Source of the DNA: Mycobacterium sp. 3519A
GTDB taxonomy: Bacteria; Actinomycetota; Actinomycetes; Mycobacteriales; Mycobacteriaceae
Direction of reading: 5' to 3'
Assembly: GCF_900240945.1 (NCBI RefSeq)
Contig: NZ_OESG01000014.1
Location: 988,923-1,052,922 of the forward strand
Length of the DNA: 64,000 nucleotides
Shown here: positions 37,001-49,000 of the stretch, piece after piece
Position numbering within the stretch: position 1 is the first letter of the stretch
How the letters are laid out: each line of letters begins with the position of its first letter
Position numbers and translations under genes: made by a program
Notes under the pieces: model-generated
Seen by the model: the letters and a program-made list of their open reading frames with translations, nothing else
Databases searched by the model: none
What the model was told of the DNA's origin: nothing

Positions 37001-40000
37001 CAGTGTTCACGGCGCCCGGACTCCTGGCTGTGACGCCCCTCGTGTTCGGCGGGAGACCGTCGCAGATCGACGGGGTCGCGGCTCGGATCGACACGCGCCC
37101 AATCGATTCGATGGTGCACGAGTTGATGCGCTGGCTGCACTATCACCATCGACCCGAGATATACGCCGACCTGTATTCAACAAGGTTCCTTCCTGACGTC
37201 AGAGCGACTGTGGGCGCGGTAAGCCGCTACGCCGCCGCGGATCCCTTCGCGTTCGTTGCCGAGTACGGCGCCGCGCGGTACCTCGGACGGACGTTCGAAC
37301 CGGAGGTCGCCACCCAACTCGACGCGATCTATCAGCGCTTGGGCGGCCCGATGCCGAGCGGCGCGCGTCCCGCACGTCCACAGGTGACATCGGAGGCGAG
37401 CCACCACGATGATGATCAGAGTTGGACGAGCGACGGCACGCTCGTGTTGGCAACCGACGACGCCGAACCAGCCGCACACACTTCACCAGATCGGGTCACG
37501 CCGTCGGCTCCGCGGACGGACATCGCGGCTGAGTCGCCGATTGAGCTGAGTGGGCGTGGCGATGGTGTCGATGGTGTCGACGCGTTGTCGGGACATGGTG
37601 CGCCCGTGGTCGATTCGTCTGAATCGGTGGGGTCTTCGGGTGTGGTGCTTACTGGTGTCGAGTCGCCGTTTGACGCCTGGAATAGTTTTGCCGCCGCCGA
37701 TCGTGAACGTGCTGAGGATGTGTTGGATCGCGCGTCGCGCCGGTTGGCCGAGGCCGGTGTTGGTGCGCCAGCAGATCAACAAGATTGGGTCAAGCGGGCT
37801 TTCGCCGAACTGAGTGCAGATGAGCGTGCTCGCAACGCGGTCGATGTGGCGGTGCTGCTGTCGAACCGGGTGTTGACTGGGCAGTCCTACCCGGGCGGTC
37901 ACGGGGGTGCTCGGGGCGGGGACCTCGGCGTCGGAACCTCGCGCGACGTCGAAGCGTCCCAGCAATCCGCGCGCGTCGCCACCGAGCTCGCTGGACCGTC
38001 CACCGCGATCGAGCAGAGCACCCGAAACCCCGTTGTTCTGCCCGTATCCCACGACGGTGCCGAATCTTCTGCCGACATTTCGGAACCGCGTTCGGCGCAC
38101 TCAGGTGCCCCGCAGCACGAGACCACCGACGCCCCATCTCCGCCACAGATCATCGTCTTCCCGCCCACGCCCACCGGATCGCCACGGGGCTCGCAGTCCC
38201 GCTCGCTGGCTGAAGCGTCGACCGGATCGAGATCGTCGCACGCGACACAAGCCACCACCGTCATCGGACGTGAGGGCCGGCCAGTGCCGGTCTATGAATC
38301 CGGCAGACTGGACGACATCGACGAGACGGCCCGTTTTGTCGGCATCCCGCGGGCCGGGCTGCCGCACATGCCGCAGCTGATCGAAACGCTCGAGCACCAA
38401 TTGGCCAGTCGAGGCCGATCGATGTCGGAGGTGGAAAAAGACCGACTCGTCCAGCGAGTGCTCAGCGACTTTCCCGCGACGCTCGGCCGAACCACAAATG
38501 ACGCCGAGAGCGGACTGCTGCTGTCGTTCGGCTCGGTCGAGGTACTGATCACCCTCGACCCGACCGAGCCCTACGAGATCGTCGACAATCCCGCCGGCTC
38601 GTATCGGGCGAATTCGAATCTGCCGGCTTCAGACGGGTTGTTCGGTGTCATCGAACACATCAACTCCTCGAACCGCACCGGCGCCCACGTCGAGACACGC
38701 GGCGGCCAGACCACCGCAACTCGAGGGGCGGTGTCGGCCGGCGTCGGAATCGGTGTAGCACCGCAGGCCCTTCAGGTCGCGCGGGTGGGGGCGGGCATCT
38801 CGGGCGTTGCGAACCAATCCAGTCGCGGGTTGTCGCACATCGCCGACGTCGAGCGCGCCAAAGTCGAAGACACCAGAATCGGCGCGCACCTCATCGCCTA
38901 CCGCAAGACGAATATCGCGGTGAAGGTCCGCGAGCCCGGTCCTCAAGGCGAACCCGCCCCGCGGTGGCGCGACATCGCAGCGACCCGAGTCCCCGAGACA
39001 GGAAGCGACGAGCTGCTTCTCTGGCTGCCCTTCCCCTACGTGCAGGCACCGCCGCGAACAACAGTGACCGCGGCCGGTCCAGAGGTCGACCGCAACAAAG
39101 CCAAGCTGCCGCGTCATCACCACGCCTCAGGCCTGGGCAACTTGCCGGCACTGTTCGACGAGGTCGTGAGCACCCTGCACGATAAGGGCATCGCGCTCCC
39201 CGTCGGGAGTGCGACCCGGCGGGAACTCGCCCAGAAGATCTGGAACCTGCGCACCAACTTGGACGAAGCCGTCAACACACGAAACGGCTACCGGTTCACA
39301 CTGCATGATCACCTCGGCAATCCGATCGCGTCGATCACAGTGCACAGCACCCGGTTGCACGCGCGAAACGAAATCCAAGTCGGAGCGACGAGCGACAACG
39401 TCCACCTCGAAGACGTCCGAACCGCCGTCGATGCCATCAGCGGCAGTCACGGCATCGTCAACTCCACCACGCTGACCGTGCCCAGCCTCGACTTCGGCTT
39501 CGCCCCCACGGCGGGCCTCCCGGGGTTCGGGGTGGGTCTCAGCGCCTCCGCTTCTCGCACCACAACCAACACTGACTCGATCTCGGCGGGCCGAGGAGGA
39601 GTCGCGGTGTCCGTACCGCGGTTCTCGGGCCTGACCGCTGCTTACAAGATGGAGTTCGACCATCACGCCACCGTCAGCGTGCGCGGTGACCTCGGACCTC
39701 AGCGCCGGACCGCAACGGTGCGGGGTGGCGCCCTGGTGCGGATGCCCGTGAAGGAAGCGCTCGCCCACGGATTCGCGGTGGACGAGGGCGCGCTGTCAGA
39801 GCGGCCGGCGAGCCATCGTGTCGCCTACCGCACCGACTTGGTGAAGGGTTCCGGGCGGCGCCCCCAGGATCCGGTCGACAAACCCGTACCCGTTCATCTC
39901 ACCGAGGGCAGGGGAATCGGCACCGGTCTGGTGCGGGTCGCCGACGATACGGTCGAGACGATTCGTTCCGCAATCGAGGCCGAGGTCGCCAAACACGGCT

Positions 40001-43000
40001 TCATCCCGGCCAATCCCGAGCAGCCGTTCGCCGGACACCACTGGTACAGCCACGGCAACCTGGCGCGCAGTCAACTCGACAACCGCGATCTGCTGGACAA
40101 GTTCGTCTCGGCACCAGGGATTGAGGCACACTACGACCAGATACATCAGGACGGGTTGTCGTTCACCCTCCGCCGGCGGCGTGGTATCGCCGGCGCCGAC
40201 CTCGACGTCGATTCGGCACGGATAACGATCCGCGCCAGCGGCTCGCGCTCGACTCCGCCGCGTTATCGACGGACCACCGACGAATACCACTCGGTGAACC
40301 TGTCCATCGCCAGCGACTCAGCCGGCGAAGCGACTGGCCATTCACGCAGTCTCGCAATTGGTTTCGCGTTCCGCGGCTTGCGCGACATCGTGCGGGCCGC
40401 AGCAACGGGAGCGACACTGCGCCGGACGGTCGGTGCCGCCGACGCGGTGACGTTCGTCAACAATCGAACCGATCTGCACGAATACCTCGGCGACGTCGAC
40501 GAATGGGAAGTGACAAGCGACTACGAGATTCGGATCGAATACCAGCACTCGGGGTGGCGCGGCCGGCTAGCGGCCGGGGCACGAGACCCGCAGCCGATCG
40601 CGCTGCGGGGACAGACGGCGATCGCACATCTGCTGCCGCTGGGCACCGAGAACGGCCCTACCATCAACGGTCCCGCGCCAGCAGGGCTGTTCGACCAAGC
40701 AACCGTCTACTATCTCGACACCAGCGGTCTGCGCGCGGCAGCCGGCGAGATGCTGGCCGACCTGACCGGCCCGTCGGGGGCCGCGGACCAACACATCACC
40801 ACGTTCACCAACGCCATCGAAGTCCGCGCCCATCTGCGTGAAATCACCGTGGCATCGCACAACCCGAATGGTCGCGGCACCGCAGCGGCTCCCACGGACA
40901 GCGGCGAGTACACCACCGACCAGTTCTTCGAGACCGGCTTCCTGCGTGACACCCTGGCCGCCTTGAACATCACCGGCGAACTGCACGACGTCACGTTCGC
41001 CGGTGCCACCTCCCAACGGTTCATCACCGGCGATTTCAAGCAGTTTCAATCACAAAGCGTATTGACCGACACCAACACCGTCGGCCTGACCTGGAATCAA
41101 CTCGACGTGTCCGCGGGCGATGCGGTCGACGACGTCGCACTCACGGGCGAATCCAGTCTCACCCGCAGCTGGGCACGCAACGCGTCCAACTCGAGCGGAC
41201 GGATCGGCAGCAAGCAGCTGATCCAGCTCGACCTGGGCAACACCTATTCGTTCTCCGGCTCCATGCACTTCGACGTACGCGCCCGACAAGAGCTACGAGG
41301 AAAGCTCCTGCCGACCTCCAGTACGCACGGCCACGTCGAGGTCAAAGGGCGAAAAGTGCTCTTCCTGCTCGGAGAACCTGAAGCCCTGCAAAGATATTCG
41401 CGCGCGCAGGTGCCGATTTCGGATACACAGCTCGCTGATGCCATGACCCGGTGGCACCAAGGCGGACTGACATTGACCGATGACGTGGTCATAGACGTCC
41501 TGGTTCGGTGGAATAACGACCTGCTGGCCCGCGGGGGACAGCAGCAATACATCGACATCGTCAAACGCCTCACCAGCACCCTGCTCGCAGAGCGCCACCC
41601 GGACCTGCAGGAGGATCGACGACTCAGCCTGATCGGCACCCTGCCCACCGCCGGCCGGGTAGCACCCCAACGTGACCCTGAGGGCCGATTCGACATTCCG
41701 CGAGATCTGTTCCGATACGCCTACGGCACGGACACCGACTACCTGCTCAGCAATGAGCGGCTCGCCGAGGCAATGACGAGCTGGAACAGCGGTGCGCTGC
41801 GGCTGAGCGGTGACGTGGTCGCGGCGATCCTGTTCCGTTGGACCAATGAGACGCGCGACCTGCCCGAACATCTCGGAGTCGATCGCAGCGCGTTGGCCGA
41901 CGTGCTCTACGACCTGCATTCCAGCGGGGCACTGCCCATCCAGCAGCTCGAACAGTGGCAGAACTTCAACGCCAGATTCGGCAGGAACGCGCCAGCCGAA
42001 CCCGATTCGCTGACCGACGATTTGATCGACTATGCCGACGGGAAGATCGCTCTCAGCAACGCGCAGCTGTCGGAGCTGCTGACTCAATGGCGCAACCACG
42101 AACGCGCCTTCCCGCGGGACGTTGTCACCAAAGCGGTGAACCGTTGGCGCGCCGAGGTTCCCGAGCTGCCGCCCGGGTTCGAACTAGATCGCGAACACGT
42201 AGCCGCCCTGGCGAGCCGTCGGCCCCTGCCGGCGCCGAGAACGCCGTCAGTGCAGAGGGAGTTGCCCGAGTACTTCACCCGCCGGGACCCCGGAGGGCGC
42301 ATCCTCGGGCAGAGCGGCATCCGAAGCTACAGCCACGACAGCGGTAGATCCACCTACGACATCGTCAGAACCCAGATCGACAAAGTGGCACCGGGAATGC
42401 TCACGGCCACTACGCAATTCTGGTCCAGCGACGGCGACGTCATCGGCCGCGTCCAAGGCGGAGTCGACGGGTTAGAAGCGCTGTTCGCCAAGGGTCGAGC
42501 ACTGGCGATGTACGAAGACTTGTTGTCCCCCAATGGTTTCGAGTTCTATCTCGTCAATCCGGTCGGCTGGCTGCTCACAGACGTCGTCAAAGTACATCTG
42601 TCCGCGGTGTTGACCTCGGCCCCCCGCATCGGTGAGTTCGTGCCCAACACCGGCCGCGAGATCTTCGGGCACGCCATTTACTCCGACGAGACCGCCCGCT
42701 CGCGAGACGCAGCACAGACGGCCACTCTGGGTAGGTTCACCGTCGGCGGTCAGTCCAGCTTGACGGCATCAGGCGCGGTCGGGGCACGCAGCGGGGAGGG
42801 GCACCATCGCGGCACCACGCACGCGGATTCCGGCTTCAGTTCCCAAGCAGTGTATGACTTCTCAGGACATTACCCAGTCGAGTTCAGCGACGAGCTCACC
42901 GTCGAGGTGAAGCGCCTGAAAATGGCGGGTCGGCCACTCAACAACCTGCTGCTCGAGTCATTCAGCGATTCCAGCGGCCACGCCAGGACCGCACTTGCCA

Positions 43001-46000
43001 TCGAACCCGGCACCTTGCAGTTGCAGGTGCCGCGTGCCATCGCCGAAGCCGGTCAGCTGCGCGGGCCCTCCGCGCGAACGGATTTCGTTGCGTTGCCCAA
43101 ACTGCCCGGCGACAGCTACATCGCGGGGACACTCCTCGACGACACGCTGCCGATCGCACGCAAGTTGCTGTCCCAGATGTTCGCCCCGAGGCTCGTTGAC
43201 CGGTTGTTCGGCGAGACGGTTGCCGACCCGCATACGCGCTCGAGTCTGTCCCTGCCGGTACTGCTGTCCCGCACCCACCTCAGCGCGCATCTGCCCACCG
43301 CCACCGGTGGCGGTAGATATCAACTGGCCAAGGGCGCCATCATCCCCGGCGATTCCAGCCGACGCGCCGACATCTACCTGGAAGGCGATCTGCACGACAT
43401 CGAGGTGATCGCCGCGATGAAGGAGGGCACGGGCACCGGCCGCCTCAACAGGCACCAGAACGCCACCACCACGTTCTCTGCCACCGACGCGATCCGACTG
43501 GCCGGTGACGTCGCCGCCGACACCTCGATGACCTTCGGTAGCCACCTTCCTGCGAACGCCTGGGACGTTGCGCCATCTGCAAGCCGGCTCACCACAGCGC
43601 GTCAGACCGGCTCCGTCGGCGAAAACCACCGCCGAGATCAACACGTCAAGAAACAGGGCCCGGTACATCTCGTAAGGCTGAGCTTCCGCGGGTGGCTGGT
43701 GGGCGAGAGGTTCGACCATGGGATGTTCCGCGCGCCGCGGTCAACGGGCCGCTTCCGCAGCGATCCCATCACCGGCGACGTCTACGCAGAACTTTTCGAA
43801 GCTGAGATCGCCGAGCTGCGAGCCGAGCTTGACCGAGCGCCAGCGCCATCAGGGCCAGGATTGACCGCCGACTCGTGGCCGGCGATGGGCAGCGCCGCGC
43901 AGTTCGATCTGACCGCGATGCTTCTCGAAGCGGCCCGCGAGCAGTTCGACCCCATGCGAGCTCACCAGAGCGTGCGCCGCCAGATCGCCGCGCGGCTGGG
44001 CGCCGATCGGCGCGTCGTCATCACCGTCGACGAAGCCCCTCTGGCCCAAACACTGCACAGCACGGTGGCGCGCTGGGCCGAACAGACCATGCGTGCCGAC
44101 CTAGTGGCCTTACGCGAATCCGATCCGAACACGTCGACCCCTGCGGCGCTGCGTCGGCTCGGGGAGCGACTCGACTTCGGATTGCAAACCAGTTTGGAGT
44201 CGGTCCAGAGCGACATCACCGACCTCATCCGTGATGTCAACGCCATTCACGCACAGCGTCCGGACAACCTGCACGGCGCTCCCGCGCAGTTGCCCGACCT
44301 GGTGCCGATGTTGTCGACCGATCCGATCGCCATCGGCCGGGAAGTCGCCCACGGGCTGGACACGTTCGTGCGCATCGACATCCGACAACTCGACGGCACG
44401 CTGAGGCAGACTTGGATTGATTCGGCAGGAAGAGTCCACGCCTTCGACCCGACCGCGCTGTGGGACGACCCCGCCGACGGACGCTTGCACGTCTTGGTCA
44501 ATGGCCGCCACGGGCCGGTAGACGGCGCGTTCACCGCGGATGTAGCCCACCGCAGGGGGCTGTTGACCGACCAGCAACGCGACGACGTCGAACGTTTTGG
44601 TGTGGCCGATGCCGAGCTGGGACAGCTCTACCGAGAATCCACAGCATCCGGCGAGGCGTTCGACAACGCAGTGGCCAACAGAATCGCGGTGCTTGGTCGC
44701 GAAGCAGAAGTCTTACAGCAGAGGGTGTCTGATGACGCCGACGATGCCGGTAGACCAGATGTCGCTGAGAACGACGACGAACTCAGGCAGCTGTCGCAGC
44801 TCAGTGAATCGGTGGTTGGGGATGACTCGTCGTCGGTGGCCTCGTTGCCTGGGCAGGATCGGTGGGATGCCGCGCCCGAGTGGCTGCGGTGGGGGGCGAT
44901 CGCGGCTCAGTGGGCGGCGGCTGAGTCGCCGGTTGAGCTGAGTGGGCGTGGCGATGGTGTCGATGGTGTCGACGCGTTGTCGGGACATGGTGCGCCGGTT
45001 GTGGATTCGTCTGAATCGGTGGGGTCTTCGGGTGTGGTGCTTACTGGTGTGGAGTCGCCGTTTGACGCCTGGAATGGGTTTGCCGCCGCCGATCGTGAGC
45101 GTGCTGAGGATGTGTTGGATCGCGCGTCGCGCCGGTTGGCCGAGGCCGGTGTTGGTGCGCCAGCAGATCAACGGGATTGGGTCAAGCGGGCTTTCGCCGA
45201 ACTCAGTGCAGATGAGCGTGCTCGCAACGCGGTCGATGTGGCGGTGCTGCTGTCTAACCGGGTGTTGACTGGGCAGTCCTACCCGGGCGGTCACGGGGGT
45301 GCTCCGAGCGGTGTCGATCAGTCGCCGTCGAATGCCGATGGAGGTCGGTTGGGGCGGTTGGCGCCCGGCGGGGATGAGCAGTGGGCGCGTTGGCTGGATG
45401 CCGCCGGCGAGGGTCGGTCGGAGAATTCTTCGGGCAAGTCGCGGGAAGGGGCGCCGGCCGATCGCCGACAGGCCTGGGCCAACTACGTCGAGGCCTTCAA
45501 CGCCCGCCAGGACGCCATCAGCGACCGATCGTCGGCGACCCGGGTGGCGGCCGCTGACCATCGGTTGACCGTCGCCCACGACGATCTCGTGCGGCGGGGA
45601 CTCAACCCACCAGAACTGGTGGCCGAATACCGGCGCCGGCTCGACACCGAGGACCACACCACCGAAGGCTCGACCTCGGCCCGGCGTGATCCCGCGCGCC
45701 CGTTGCTGCCCAGCGGGCACACCGCGCAATCGCTGGCCGCTCGGTATCCGGCGTTGACCGTGATGGATTCCGCTGTCGACGAGGAGCACTCGGAACGCGA
45801 GGTCCGCGTGCCGGAAACCAACCCGGTGAAAGCTGCGATCGCGTTCGTGTTATCTCAGCGGGAGGAGCGGCGGTTCGCGGCGCCGTCGAGTCCCGACTTG
45901 CCGGGCTCCGACCTGCTGAACCTCCATCGGCAGTTGTTGGGATTGGGTGAGTTCGAGAGTTGGGGCGTGGTCATTCCCGACTTCGACGCGGCGGCTACGT

Positions 46001-49000
46001 CGTTGGCAGCGACGGGTCCCGGTGCGATGGCGCTGATTGTGACGCGTGGTGACGCAGATGAGATCAACCACGTGTTCGTCGGTTTGGTCGACGAATACGG
46101 CGTGAGTTTTGTGGACCCCGAGCGGGGGCAGTTGGCCGTTGACCCTGTCGATGTGACTGCGGCAGTGATGTTGCCGATGACCCCGCATATGCGGATGCCC
46201 GAGACAGGACGGTGGTTGACTGCCGAAGAGACCCGCGTTGCCACCTACCCGCGTACCGACGCGACCGTCAGCGATGTCGCCGGCTGGCTCGAGGATCTCC
46301 GATCGGTTCAGACGCCGAACTCACTGGCGAACGAAGCCGGGGATGCGGTGGATTCGTGGCGCGGGGCGCCGCTGACGGTGGCGCTCTTCAACCGCCTGTC
46401 GGGCATCCCCGACGCCGGCCTTCGGGGACCTGCCAACGTGCCCGGGGAATCGGAGCGCTCTATCGAGTTCGACTTGGTTGCAATTGATTCCGCGGACGCG
46501 GTGGCACGCGCTCTCGAGGAAGAGGGAGCGGGTGCTCATGCGGTCGTGTTGACGCGCCACGCTGACGGCACCGAGCAGGTGTTCAATGCATTCAACGATG
46601 GTCACAGCGTGTATGCGGTCAACGGGCAAACGGCCGATCTGATGCCCTGGTCGACGATCGCGTCGGCCAGCAAGCCAGAACAGCTTTGGAAGATCGGCAC
46701 TCCGGATCCGGATGCCCGACCGCCCATTGGGCGGTTCGTCGTACGCGAGGAGATCGACGAGGACGATTCTCGGTGGGACTTCCTGACGCGGTACACGCGC
46801 GGCGTCGACGGGCTGGTCTCGGATGAGGCAGTGCTGGCATACCTCAAAGAGGCCTACTCGAGCTGGGAATCGATACGTCATGCCTGGCACACCGGCGCCG
46901 GGGTGGACGTGGTCGACGCCCTCGACGAGGGGGAGATGCGCCTGTTGGTGGATCGGTACCCCGAAGTGAGAACCTATCTCAGCCAGCGAGAAGCCGGGGC
47001 GGGGTCGGACTACGCCCGCGATCACCAAGTCCAGGTCGATAGGCTCGTGCACGAGTCGGGCGCGCACCTGCGGATCCACTCCTCGGCGCGCGATCCGCTG
47101 GCCGCTGAACGGCTGGAACTGGTGTCGCTCGCCTTGAACCGGTTGGCGCAGGCCGACTATGACGTTCGCGGCGAACTCATCGTGGATCTGCCTCGCTATC
47201 ACCGCCAGCTGTTAGTAGGTCGGGGGAGGGACGGGGGCAGTGCCGACGTCCTTGCAAGACCGTTGGCCTTCGGCCGCCTCGAGCGGCATCCGATCCAGTT
47301 CATCCCCCCGAATATCCTCATCGTCACGCCCGGCAGCCTCGTGCCGCGCGCGGATACCGGGGATGGGGATCGGAATCCACTGAGCGACGTCGTGCGCGAA
47401 CTGCTTCAGTGGTTGCATTACTCTGCTCAGCCGCGGCGTTATCTCGATCTCGAATCGGCCCACATTCGACCCGAGCTTCGGGATGCGGTGTTGCGGGTCA
47501 ACCATGCGGCAGGCGAGAGTGCCCGCTCGTTCATATCGGAGTATGGGCTTGCGCGGCTGGTGGGCCGCGTCTTCGATGATGAGCTCAACCACGTACTCGA
47601 CGGACTTTTCTGGGTGTTCGGTGGCCCGGAGCCGCGCAGGCACCTACATGGTCCGAGGCCGCCGGAGCTGATTGCTGCCGAGCGGGACGCCGCGGTGCAG
47701 GCAATAAGTGGGATCCCGTTCTGGTCGGGCGTCGGCTCAGCGGAAACCGCAGACGTCGCAGCCGAACTGCACCAGATCAACCGGTGGCGCCCGACCATGA
47801 CCGATCGTATTGACGCCATCATCAGACGGTTCGAGGAAGGTGATGAGGCACTTTACGATGCGCGGAAATATCTGGTTCGCAGAGGCGAGAAAGCCGGTAT
47901 CGACGCCCTGATCTCCGATCCTTCGGCGAGCGCGGCTTTTCCGCTTCGTCATGCCGACGGGACGCTCTCAGACGCGGCGTTGGCCCGGGCGGTCCAGGAG
48001 GATCAACAAACTTTCAATGCCTGGCTCGAGCGAATCAGAACGGAGGCGGGTGTTGACGCAGATGTCGGGGACGCCGCCATCTGGTGGTCATTGGAACGCG
48101 ATCGAGTCCTCGGATGGGGTTACCCGGAGCTGTGGTCCTATGTGCGGCGATCCACCCAGCCCAACGCCGTCACGGTGTTCAGCGACCGCAACGCCGCTGC
48201 CCCCGATGAGGTGATCGAAGAGTTCAGAGGCGTGCGAATGCGCGTTCTGGCCTGGTCGCCGGATGGGATCTCAGCTGAGCGGCTGCGCCTGGTCAGGCAG
48301 GCGTTGGATGTCGTGGCTGACGCGGGGTACCGACTTCCGAGCGATCTGGAGATACATCTGCCCAAGTACGACCGACACGTGCAGGTGACGCCCACAGAGG
48401 GCACACCGGAATTCAATGCGTCCGAGATCCCGCGGCCCAGCCATGCCCCGACCATTCACCATGGGGAGTCGAGTGCCTTCGCGATGCCGCAATCGCTGAT
48501 GGTCTCCCCTTCCCATGCACGCGGCAATACGAACCCGCTGCGGGACGTTCTGCACCAGCTCATCCACTGGCTGCACTTCGCGCAGCAGCCGCATCGATTC
48601 GTGGAACTTCTCACGACGAAGTTCACCAAGGCGGGGGACGAGGTGGCGAAGCTACTCCATGCTGACGCGGCGAGTAGCCCGGTGGAATTCGTGGCCGCCT
48701 ACGGGGTCGCTCGACTACTGAGGCGGGTCGACGCTTCGCCGCACACCGAACCCGCGCGGATGTATCGCGCACTGGCAGGTCCAGTTCCCGGGCGCCCCGT
48801 CGTCGCGGTGAGCGCTGCGCCTGCCGCCGGCGGCGCACGTGACGAAGACGCTTCGGGCGTCGACGATCGGCGGGATGGACAGGCTGGACACGCTGTTCAA
48901 TACGGTGCTCAAGGCGAGATTGCCGACCATGACGACGCGGTGACGAAACCCCGATTCCGCACCGACCGGACCTGGAACGTGGCGCGTGCCGGGATCACCC

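Larger units (their letters stand above)
35698..37527 (+). repeat. 1,830-bp cassette bounded by 33-bp direct repeats
   Basis: GCTGACTCGCCGGG at 35698 and GCTGAGTCGCCGAT at 37528 begin 33-base direct repeats (28 of 33 identical) exactly 1,830 bases, 610 codons, apart. Between them lie the OmpA-like and first metalloprotease-like domains. In the 44.8-45.3 kb copy the same modules are joined without this cassette, so it behaves like an insertion or excision unit. Confidence 0.7.
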
